A DNA stretch of 64,000 nucleotides, from NCBI GenBank assembly GCA_965267435.1, contig OZ253960.1, forward strand, positions 372,001-436,000, read 5' to 3'. The translations under genes were made by a program, and so were the position numbers. Position 1 is the stretch's first letter; each line of letters opens with the position of its first letter. A model generated the notes under the pieces. The model had not been told where the DNA came from, made no database searches, and was given only the letters and a program-made list of their open reading frames with translations. The DNA comes from JAWPMT01 sp965267435 (lineage in GTDB: Bacteria; Bacteroidota; Bacteroidia; Cytophagales; Cyclobacteriaceae). Shown piece after piece: positions 26,017-32,905 of this stretch.

Positions 26017-26046
26017 CAAAATTAGACGTACCGTCTGATTGATCAA
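26017..26046 (-). promoter_or_regulatory. Bacteroidota-type promoter of the universal stress gene
   Basis: On the minus strand TTG (26044-26046) and TAATTTTG (26017-26024) are separated by 19 bases, fitting the Bacteroidota TTG-N19-TAnnTTTG consensus exactly. The ATG follows 27 bases after the -7 box. Confidence 0.75.
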
Positions 26047-26164
26047 CGCGCACAGTTAATATATGTTCAAAATATTATTGCGTTTTGTCGCCTGATTTTT
26101 AGAGAAAAAACTGACTCAAAAGGAGATAGCTCCGTGATGTGAAATAATCTATGTTGACAGCCTA

Positions 26165-27241
26165 CTACGGATGTTTTTCTATCAAATCACACAGCATCTC
26201 TACCTGCTCCCGTGAGTGGGCTGGGAAGTTGGCAATTCTGATGTGCCTGTCCTTGAATGCTCCATATCCTTTTCCGAGTACGAGGCCCTTTTGGTTGAGC
26301 CCTTCGAGCAGCTCTGTTTGGTTCCCTGAGCACTCAGCGACGATGACCGTTTTCGAGCGGTTATCGGAGTTGTTTACAAAGGCGGATAGGCGTGGGTGAC
26401 TCTCTAGCATGGAGTAGAGGATCGCACTCTTATATATGGTGTCATTGCGTAAGCTTTTGATACCCTTTTGCAGCATCTCCTGTGCCACCTTTCCCAGCAG
26501 ATAGATGAGCAGCACGTTCGGTGTTTCGGGTGTCTGGTGCTTTTCGGCCTGCTTGAGCATGCTGTCAAGGGACCTGTAGGTACCGCGCACCTTTTGCTGG
26601 GATTGGAGCTGTCTGTATCGCTCGATGGAGCGTTCATTGAGGATCCAGACGCCTAGCCCAGCAGGAAGTCCAAAACACTTCTGCACCGAGAAGTAGGTCA
26701 TGTCAGTGGCACCAAAATCCAAGGGGATTGCGGGCAGCGAGCTCACGGCATCCACAGCAATCAGCTTGTCGGGATTTTGATCTCTCAGCGCCTGGATATT
26801 CTTGGCAAGGAAGCTGTAACCCGTGCTGGTTTCATTCTGGGTGACGGCGACGAGCTCTGCTTCTGCGGGTACGTCTATTCCATCAAATTCCTGTCCCTCC
26901 ACCGCTTTTGTGAAGGTGCTTGCTTTGCCGAGCTGTATAGCAAAGTCGTAGAACCGCTTCGAGAAGGCGCCATTCACAAAGTGGTGCGAAGCATCGACCA
27001 CCAGGTTTTGAAGGATGCGTTCCCATATATCGGTTGCCGAGGACAGGAACAGGATGCGGAAATCATCGGGCAGTTCGAGTAGTGCCCGGAGTGACTCCTC
27101 TGTTTCCTGGTAGATTTTCTGAAAGGTGGTACTTCGATGTGAAATGCTACCAATGGAGGCATCTGTGGCCTTTTTTAAGTGATAATCGAAGCTGTAGTGT
27201 AGTTGAGAGGGGCCTGGCGTGAAATAAATACTCTTCCTCAT
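26165..27241 (-). CDS. Class V aminotransferase, probable phosphoserine aminotransferase
   Basis: The 358 residues have the class V PLP fold. FTPGPSQLHYS is the N-terminal substrate loop, SIGSISHRSTTFQKIYQET corresponds to the usual SHRS segment, VDAVSSLPAIPLDFGATD supplies the PLP-ring aspartate, and FSVQKCFGLPAGLGVWILNE contains the Schiff-base lysine at about residue 188. It is closest in style to SerC-like enzymes of Cytophagales rather than canonical SerC. A gene fusing phosphoserine phosphatase to phosphoglycerate dehydrogenase lies nearby on the same strand, so conversion of phosphohydroxypyruvate to phosphoserine is the likely reaction (inferred). A near-match to the -7 box (TAGTATTG, 27253-27260) lies upstream. 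Confidence 0.82.
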   Translation of the reverse strand: MRKSIYFTPGPSQLHYSFDYHLKKATDASIGSISHRSTTFQKIYQETEESLRALLELPDDFRILFLSSATDIWERILQNLVVDASHHFVNGAFSKRFYDFAIQLGKASTFTKAVEGQEFDGIDVPAEAELVAVTQNETSTGYSFLAKNIQALRDQNPDKLIAVDAVSSLPAIPLDFGATDMTYFSVQKCFGLPAGLGVWILNERSIERYRQLQSQQKVRGTYRSLDSMLKQAEKHQTPETPNVLLIYLLGKVAQEMLQKGIKSLRNDTIYKSAILYSMLESHPRLSAFVNNSDNRSKTVIVAECSGNQTELLEGLNQKGLVLGKGYGAFKDRHIRIANFPAHSREQVEMLCDLIEKHP

Positions 27242-27286
27242 GATTGCTGTTGCAATACTATGCTTAATTTTGATCTATTCCCTCTG

Positions 27287-27315
27287 TAATAAGTTTTTAA
27301 ACCTAACACTTATTA
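27287..27315. repeat. Short inverted repeat upstream of the aminotransferase gene
   Basis: TAATAAGT (27287-27294) is repeated inverted as ACTTATTA (27308-27315), with a 13-base spacer. It may be an operator or a weak hairpin. Confidence 0.35.
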
Positions 27316-27453
27316 TAAGCCGGGTTAGTTGGCCATCAAAACCGGGCCTCATCTGGTGGGCTTTGTGACATCAGACCTTTGTTCGAAGGATAACAGTGGA
27401 TTGTTGCGATGGTTGGACGACCCAAATCCTGATATTACTCAGGTTTAGAAACG

Positions 27454-27480
27454 CCCTCAGAGGGAATATTTTTCTTTTCT
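27454..27480 (+). terminator. Terminator-like hairpin with no plus-strand gene upstream
   Basis: Plus-strand GCCCTCAGAGGG can form a short CCCT/AGGG hairpin and is followed by the T-rich AATATTTTTCTTTTC. Both neighbouring genes are on the minus strand, so either it ends an unseen small plus-strand transcript or the match is chance. Confidence 0.3.
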
Positions 27481-27500
27481 AGCTTTTCTCCCTTCCTTTT

Positions 27501-27896
27501 TTATACCCGCGTCTCTAACCAGCGGAAAGTGCGGTTGATGATCTTCAGAGCAATGATGATTTTCTTGATGTTGATGAGGTCGTAAGACTCGTCGTACATC
27601 GTCACTCCATCTGCAAACAAAAGGATTTGTGGATAGTGGTTTTCGACTCCCGCGCTTTCGGTGATTTGGTTGGAGATCTGCTTCTTATTGACATCCAGCA
27701 AGTAAACATTCAACTGGTCGTCTGGAATGGTCCAACTCTTTTCCAGGTTCTTCTTGACTGCTTCGCTCTCAGGGTGTCCTGGCAGATATTTTAAAATCAG
27801 GGCAGGCTGAGTTTTCGAATCTTGCAGAATCTTGTCAAAGATATCCAAATCTTCGATGGGGGTCCATTTAGGGAGCTTAGGGCGGTGTTCACTCAT
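27501..27896 (-). CDS. Bacilliredoxin (YtxJ/BrxC)-like protein lacking cysteine
   Basis: The 131 residues resemble the YtxJ family (DUF2847), monothiol bacilliredoxins that remove bacillithiol from proteins. The pattern W-x2-I-x-DLDIFDKILQDSKTQPALILKY corresponds to the family start, VYLLDVNKKQISNQITESAG to the central YLLDV-R-xS-N region, and HYPQILLFADGVTMYDESYD to the cis-Pro loop and H/SP-Q segment. The redox motif, usually a Cys after KHS, reads here as LPGHPESEAVK. There is no cysteine anywhere in the protein, so classical thiol chemistry is impossible. It lies 79 bases after the serine-biosynthesis fusion gene. Confidence 0.62.
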   Translation of the reverse strand: MSEHRPKLPKWTPIEDLDIFDKILQDSKTQPALILKYLPGHPESEAVKKNLEKSWTIPDDQLNVYLLDVNKKQISNQITESAGVENHYPQILLFADGVTMYDESYDLINIKKIIIALKIINRTFRWLETRV

Positions 27897-27975
27897 AACC
27901 TTTCGAATCTATTGGAATTTACTAACAATTGCGTGTAAATCTTCCAGTATTTCACCGTCGTAATTCTTAAGAATG

Positions 27976-29871
27976 CTAATACAGAACCCTGAATTTAATA
28001 GTTCCTTCTATTTTTTTCAAATCTGCGATCACTGCTTCGTCGTAATCTTTGTTGATGTCGGTGATTACGTAGCCTATGGTCTCGTTGGTTTTCAGATATT
28101 GACCTACCACATTGAGTGTGCGAGAGGCCAGCACCTGGTTGATTTGTGCCATCACACCGGGCTCGTTGAGGTGGATATGTATGAAGCGGTGCGCGTTTTT
28201 CAGTTTTGGCAGTACCATGTTTGGAAAGTTCACGCTATTGGAGGTCGAACCAGTATTGATGTAGTCCATGATCCTCTGCGGTACAAAGTCCGCAATATTC
28301 ATTTGGGCCTCGGTAGTGCTTCCCCCGATGTGAGGGGTCATCAGCAGATTGGGGAGGCTGCGGAGCGGTGATACAAACTCTTCGTTGTTACTGAAGGGTT
28401 CCTCTGGAAATACATCGATCCCTACACCCCTGATTTTGCCGCTTTCAATGTTTGCCTTCAATGCATCGATGTCGACCACATGTCCCCGACTCAGATTGAG
28501 GAAGATGACGCCTTCCTTCATCAAATCAAATTCCTCGGCACCGATCATATTTTTGTTTTCCGGACGTCCGTCCACATGAAGCGTGATGATGTCCGAGATA
28601 GACAGCAGTTCCAGGAGCGTTTTGCACCGGGTGGCGTTCCCAAGTGCCAGCTTCTCCTCCAGATCGTAATAATATACGTCGAGTCCCAGCGCTTCCGCCA
28701 CTACTGATAATTGGGCACCGATGTTGCCGTAGCCGATGATCCCCAACTTCTTTCCTCGCACTTCGAAGCTGTTTGTGGCCGATTTTTGCCATTGCCCCTC
28801 ATGCATGCGTGCAGCCTTATCAGGGATATTGCGCATCAGCAGGATCATCTCGGCAATGGCCAGCTCCACCACCGACCGCGTATTGCTAAATGGCGCATTG
28901 AAAATGGCTATTCCCTTGCGAAGACACTCCTCCACGTCGATCTGGTTGGTGCCGATACAGAAGGCGCCGATGGCGTGTAGTCTTTTGGCGTTTTCGAGGA
29001 CCTTCTTCGTTACTTGCGTCTTGGATCTTATTCCCAGGATACTCACATCCTTGATGGCTTCGCTGAGCTCTTCTTCACTAAGTCCCGCAGGATGAACGTC
29101 TACGGTATAGCCTTCTTCCGTAAGCTTTTCAAGTCCTTCGGGATGGATATTCTCCAGGAGCAAAACCTTGATACGGTTTTTGGGGTATGACAGGGCTCTT
29201 TCCATTTTGTTTACATAGAGGACTTCATCCAGGGTAGGGGCGATATGGTCTGCATTCTCAAGCACGCGCTCACGACGTACATTTTCCGTGAAAGCGTAAA
29301 ACTTGTTGGCCAGACCGGCCTTTCTGATTTCATAATCAGTGTAGCCATCGCCCAGGACAAATACTTCTCCCTTTAAATTAAGTTCTGCAATTTGCTTGGG
29401 TTTGCCGCCGTCCTCGGCAGCCAGTGGGTTGTTCTTATCAAATCCTGTGATACTGCCATCCTCATCATAGACGAAGTCATTGGCGTACACATTTTCAGCA
29501 GAGATACCGAACTTCTCTACAATTGGTACGATAAAATCTTTGAATCCATTGCTGAGTATGAAAATATGCTCAGAATGTCTATGCAAAAACTCTTTGTTTC
29601 GCTTGAAAGACTTGGATACCTGTTTGGACAGGCGGGATACCAATACCGGGATATGATCCCTATGCGCATCGAGCAGTCGGATCCTTTCTTCCAGCGACTC
29701 CCGGAAGGAGAGCTTGCCTTCCATACCTAGATCTGTTACCTCTTTGATACGGTCCAAAGCCTCTTCTCGGTGAGGCTTTCCTTCCAGTGATATTTCGCCC
29801 AAGACGTCCAGTGCTTCCACTTTCGTGAAAGTGCTGTCAAAATCAATGATGAAATATTTGGAATTTTGCAT
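27976..29871 (-). CDS. serA: Fused phosphoserine phosphatase - D-3-phosphoglycerate dehydrogenase
   Basis: The protein has 631 residues from ATG 29871 (an in-frame TTG at 29898 was rejected). Residues 1 to about 215 form a HAD phosphatase of SerB type: FIIDFDSTF with the two aspartates, FILSNGF (motif II), and VLGDGYTDYE (motif III). Residues about 235-545 are a SerA dehydrogenase, with GKKLGIIGYGNIGAQ for NAD binding, LNLSRGHVVDIDAL, and the catalytic His in TPHIGGSTTEAQ. The last 75 residues are an ACT domain (HIHLNEPGVMAQINQVLA), usually serine-sensing. The fusion joins the first and last steps of serine synthesis. The middle step is probably the class V aminotransferase at 26165-27241. 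Confidence 0.93.
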   Translation of the reverse strand: MQNSKYFIIDFDSTFTKVEALDVLGEISLEGKPHREEALDRIKEVTDLGMEGKLSFRESLEERIRLLDAHRDHIPVLVSRLSKQVSKSFKRNKEFLHRHSEHIFILSNGFKDFIVPIVEKFGISAENVYANDFVYDEDGSITGFDKNNPLAAEDGGKPKQIAELNLKGEVFVLGDGYTDYEIRKAGLANKFYAFTENVRRERVLENADHIAPTLDEVLYVNKMERALSYPKNRIKVLLLENIHPEGLEKLTEEGYTVDVHPAGLSEEELSEAIKDVSILGIRSKTQVTKKVLENAKRLHAIGAFCIGTNQIDVEECLRKGIAIFNAPFSNTRSVVELAIAEMILLMRNIPDKAARMHEGQWQKSATNSFEVRGKKLGIIGYGNIGAQLSVVAEALGLDVYYYDLEEKLALGNATRCKTLLELLSISDIITLHVDGRPENKNMIGAEEFDLMKEGVIFLNLSRGHVVDIDALKANIESGKIRGVGIDVFPEEPFSNNEEFVSPLRSLPNLLMTPHIGGSTTEAQMNIADFVPQRIMDYINTGSTSNSVNFPNMVLPKLKNAHRFIHIHLNEPGVMAQINQVLASRTLNVVGQYLKTNETIGYVITDINKDYDEAVIADLKKIEGTIKFRVLY

Positions 29872-29895
29872 AGGTTCGATCCAAAAAATAAGTCG

Positions 29896-29903
29896 CAAAA
29901 GTA
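29896..29903 (-). promoter_or_regulatory. Bacteroidota-type -7 element of the serine fusion gene
   Basis: The minus strand reads TACTTTTG, an exact match to TAnnTTTG, 24 bases before the fusion gene's ATG and directly against the divergent ATG at 29904. The -33 region would lie inside that divergent gene. Confidence 0.65.
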
Positions 29904-31169
29904 ATGATGCAGCGCTCTTTCAGAACAGTAATAATCTCAATATCCTTCCTGCTTCAGGTTGAATTGTCATTTTCACAAATTGATAGTGGAGACAGTGCAT
30001 TATTTGCACAAATCGATAGCATCATGGTGGGGGCTATTAGCAATTCCGCATTTCCGGGTGGAGTGTTGCTGGCCATGCATAAAGACTCAGTAGTCCTTGA
30101 CAAGGCCTATGGTCACCACACCTATGATAGCCTCCGTGCAGTGAAGACCTCGGACATCTACGACCTGGCTTCCGTGACGAAGGTGACTGCTGCCACCCTG
30201 GCACTAATGGGGCTGTATGAGGATGGCTTGCTTGACCTCGACCAGACAGTCCATCACTACATGCCTGAGATGAAAGGGAAACGGGGGGATGTCACCATTC
30301 GCGAGATATTGGCCCATCAGAGTGGGTGGCGGAGCTGGATACCTTTCCATGTCGAGATCAGAGACAAAAAGGGTGCGCTCAAGAAAAAGTACGTGTCGTC
30401 GACGCCTTCAGAGAAGTATGACTGGAAATTGGCCGACGGCAAGTATTTGCGAAATGACTTTTACAAGACCATCAAGAAATATATAAGCAAGGCCGAGTTC
30501 AACCCCGAGCAGGGGTATGTCTATTCGGGCATGTTTTTCTATTTAGTACCGGAGATCGTCCAAAAGCAAACGGGCATGGCTTTCGAGGAGTACCTTCGAA
30601 CGCGCTTCTACGATCCTCTGGGGGCGCAGACCACTGTCTTTAATCCGCTAAATACATTTCCCCTTGATCAAATTGTACCCACAGAGGTCGACACGTTTTT
30701 CCGACACGTTCCTATCCACGGATGGGTACATGATGAAGGCGCTATTATGATGCGAGGTGTGTCCGGAAATGCCGGGCTATTCTCCAATGCCGAGGACCTG
30801 GCCAGGGTCTGGCTCATGCTGCAGAATAGAGGTGTTTATCAGGATTCTATTATCCTGAAGGAGCAAACTGTTGACCTGTTCACTGTCACTCACTACCCCA
30901 ACAACGAGAACAGGAGGGGACTGGGCTTTGACAAACCTCTGCTGGAGTATGACAGTGCTCGAAGCGGCGTGGCCCAGGCGGCCAGTACGCGCAGCTTTGG
31001 TCATACTGGCTATACGGGCCCCATCGTATGGGCCGATCCAGAGAAGGAATTGCTCTTCATCTTTATGTGCAATCGGGTGTATCCCACTAGAAACAACCGC
31101 GCCCTTTATGATATGCGGATCAGACAGCAGATCCATGAGCGACTGTACGGGATTATAGAAGAATTCTGA
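29904..31169 (+). CDS. Exported serine hydrolase, class C beta-lactamase fold
   Basis: The 421 residues start with a signal peptide (ending near SFLLQVELSFSQ). They show the class C/penicillin-binding fold: DLASVTKVTAATLALMGLYE carries the catalytic Ser-x-x-Lys, YVYSGMFFYLVPEIVQKQTG replaces the usual Tyr-x-Asn loop, and FGHTGYTGPIVWADPEKEL provides the His-Thr-Gly triad. Bacteroidota members of this group, sometimes fused to NagZ, are thought to act on peptidoglycan or D-amino-acid peptides rather than on antibiotics. The substrate is unknown. Only 32 bases separate it from the divergent serine fusion gene. A small hairpin follows the stop. Confidence 0.87.
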   Translation: MMQRSFRTVIISISFLLQVELSFSQIDSGDSALFAQIDSIMVGAISNSAFPGGVLLAMHKDSVVLDKAYGHHTYDSLRAVKTSDIYDLASVTKVTAATLALMGLYEDGLLDLDQTVHHYMPEMKGKRGDVTIREILAHQSGWRSWIPFHVEIRDKKGALKKKYVSSTPSEKYDWKLADGKYLRNDFYKTIKKYISKAEFNPEQGYVYSGMFFYLVPEIVQKQTGMAFEEYLRTRFYDPLGAQTTVFNPLNTFPLDQIVPTEVDTFFRHVPIHGWVHDEGAIMMRGVSGNAGLFSNAEDLARVWLMLQNRGVYQDSIILKEQTVDLFTVTHYPNNENRRGLGFDKPLLEYDSARSGVAQAASTRSFGHTGYTGPIVWADPEKELLFIFMCNRVYPTRNNRALYDMRIRQQIHERLYGIIEEF

Positions 31170-31177
31170 GTTCCTGA

Positions 31178-31193
31178 ATTGCCGGTTGGCAAT
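31178..31193 (+). terminator. Hairpin after the serine hydrolase gene (no T-run)
   Basis: ATTGCC and GGCAAT pair around a GGTT loop, starting 9 bases after the stop codon. No T-run follows, so it is at best a weak terminator or an mRNA 3'-end stabiliser. Confidence 0.35.
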
Positions 31194-31344
31194 GGGTGTG
31201 CCTTGCTGAGCCTTCGGGCAATCGGGCATTCCTCTCACATTTGGCTTGCCCTCTTCCCTGATTTGAATCATGGACCGCAACGTCGTAGGTCATTGCCTAT
31301 GACAATGCGTTGTAGTATCATAAACCCGAGGTCGATCACATAAA

Positions 31345-31371
31345 ATGGAAGCGAAAGGAGGAAAGCTATGA
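31345..31371 (+). CDS. Possible 8-codon leader peptide coupled to the ketopantoate reductase-like gene
   Basis: ATG 31345 opens a frame MEAKGGKL ending in TGA at 31369-31371, whose TG overlaps the ATG (31368) of the next gene. A strong Shine-Dalgarno sequence, AAAGGAGG (31354-31361), unusual in Bacteroidota, lies inside it, 6 bases before the main start. This may be chance created by the ribosome-binding site. Confidence 0.3.
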   Translation: MEAKGGKL

Positions 31372-32375
31372 AAACCCTGATCATCGGCGCTGGACCTCTC
31401 GGCAGTCTATACGCATTTCTTTTTCATCGGGCCGGCATTGATGTCACACTTCTGGCCCGAGGTCAACACTACGATTATCTGGAGAAGAGTGGCTTGACCT
31501 TAATCAATGAATTCACCGGTGAGGAGCAAAGAGCCAATGTGAAGGTCGTCGATGACATCTACACCCGTGGATACTATGATCTCGCCATTGTCATCATGCG
31601 CAAGAACAGCACTCAGGAGCTCTTGCCTTTCCTTTCCCAGCACAAGCAGCAGTTTCATCACATTCTATTCATGGGCAACAACGCTGCCGGATTCTATGAA
31701 TATCTGGAGTATTTGCCCCCCGAGAAGATTCTCTTTGGATTCCCGGGGGGAGGGGGCTCCCGGTTGGGGCATGTCGTGCACTACGTGGATACAGCGAAGC
31801 CCGGAGGCAGCAGAATGCCCGTCGTCTTAGGCGAGATAGACGGTAAGATCTATGGCCGCACCAGGAGCATACAAGAGCTTTTCGAATTGGCGGGAGTACC
31901 GGTGAAGATCGTGGATGATATCAACAGTTGGTTGAAGTACCATGTGGCTTTCATTCTGCCTGTGGCTGGAGCCTTACTGAGGAGTGGCGATAACTATCGC
32001 CTGGCCAAAGACCGTGAGACACTCAACGAGTACGTTCATGCTGTTCGCGAATCAGGAAGGGTCTTGAAGTCGTTGGGGTACCGCAAAAGCTACAATCCGA
32101 AGCTGAGGCTGTTTTATTGGTTCCCAATCCACCTGTTGGTGGGCATTCTCAGGAGGGTCTTTGGCTCCAAATTTGCCGAGGTGGCTATGATGATGCATGT
32201 CAATGCTGCCAAAGACGAGATGATGGAGTTGGCCAGAGAGTTTAAGTCACTGCAAATCGAGAGCGGTGTCGAGACGCCCTTCCTGGACAAGGTTACTCAC
32301 CTTTTATTTGAAGAGGAGCCAGATCAGCCCAAACCCGTCGAAAGAGCTCCCGAGATGTCCAGGAAGATGGCGTAG
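31368..32375 (+). CDS. Ketopantoate reductase (ApbA/PanE) family protein
   Basis: The 335 residues follow the PanE fold. The N-terminal Rossmann motif is TLIIGAGPLGSLYAFLFHRA, the start of the second strand is VTLLARGQHYDYLE, and the central VAFILPVAGALLR segment corresponds to the helical domain with the catalytic lysine nearby (SWLKYHVAF). Canonical PanE reduces ketopantoate to pantoate for CoA synthesis. This member has the long GFPGGGGSRLGHVVHYVDTA loop and a divergent C-terminus, so another 2-keto or enamine substrate is possible. It is preceded by an unusually good Shine-Dalgarno sequence. Confidence 0.8.
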   Translation: MKTLIIGAGPLGSLYAFLFHRAGIDVTLLARGQHYDYLEKSGLTLINEFTGEEQRANVKVVDDIYTRGYYDLAIVIMRKNSTQELLPFLSQHKQQFHHILFMGNNAAGFYEYLEYLPPEKILFGFPGGGGSRLGHVVHYVDTAKPGGSRMPVVLGEIDGKIYGRTRSIQELFELAGVPVKIVDDINSWLKYHVAFILPVAGALLRSGDNYRLAKDRETLNEYVHAVRESGRVLKSLGYRKSYNPKLRLFYWFPIHLLVGILRRVFGSKFAEVAMMMHVNAAKDEMMELAREFKSLQIESGVETPFLDKVTHLLFEEEPDQPKPVERAPEMSRKMA

Positions 32376-32726
32376 CGTGTTGTCAATTCCTCAGTAATCG
32401 CCCTGAAAGAAGAGCGTCCTGAAAAGTATGTGGGAGTTGTGGTGCTTCTGTGCCCAATCATATATATATAATATGCGACTGTCTTCGCCTTCACCGAGGT
32501 CTTTGATTACAAACCAGTGTATGACAATTATGAAATGTAAGAGGCTTCGAGTGACCATCTGATGTTCTCCGTCTATGAATGACTGGCAGTGACTGACCTG
32601 CCCGAAAAGCGGTGGGAGTCGTAGGATAATTCGGAGTATTGACCGTAGCCAGGACTGGATCTTTTCGCGAGTGAGGAGTTTGCACCACTGTACCATCTGT
32701 GACCCGCCGACAACAGGAGGTGGTGA

Positions 32727-32749
32727 TTATTTAGAACAATTCTAAATAA
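32727..32749. promoter_or_regulatory. 23-bp perfect palindrome, Fur/PerR-like operator candidate
   Basis: TTATTTAGAA (32727-32736) and its exact inverted copy TTCTAAATAA (32740-32749) flank CAA. The core TTAGAACAATTCTAA matches the PerR/Fur-type pattern TTAnAATnATTnTAA with one mismatch. It lies 107 bases ahead of the -33 box of actA. Confidence 0.5.
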
Positions 32750-32856
32750 CATAGGAATTTTGAGAAAAATATAAATCTAACCTACTGTATACTAGCTATT
32801 TGAGTGGCTATGAAGGGGGGAGTACGGGGTCAACCTTTCGAAGGTTTCGGAAAGTG

Positions 32857-32887
32857 TTTGTTTTACACGGGGCCAATGTTAGTTTTG
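32857..32887 (+). promoter_or_regulatory. Bacteroidota-type promoter of the ACIII-oxidase island
   Basis: TTTG (32857-32860), 19 bases, then TAGTTTTG (32880-32887) match the Bacteroidota -33/-7 consensus exactly. The expected transcript start near 32893 is just ahead of ATG 32906, which supports that start for actA. Confidence 0.75.
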
Positions 32888-32905
32888 TACGCGTTTGAGC
32901 CTAGA

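Larger units (their letters stand above)
32376..32905. other. Leader region of the respiratory island
   Basis: This 530-base gap holds an AT tract near 32461-32475, the 23-bp palindrome at 32727-32749 and the promoter at 32857-32887. A minus-strand open frame of 101 codons (32391-32696) has no recognisable features and I do not call it a gene. The plus-strand frame open from 32804 runs through the promoter and is not used as the actA start. Confidence 0.6.

Noticed and set aside
31170..31367. Possible tRNA or structured RNA in the gap after the serine hydrolase
   Set aside because: Some short hairpins exist, but no tRNA arms, T-loop motif or 3' acceptor pattern.
32391..32696. Minus-strand frame of 101 codons ahead of the respiratory island
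   Set aside because: No known motif, no promoter seen, and unusual composition. Kept only as a note on the leader region.
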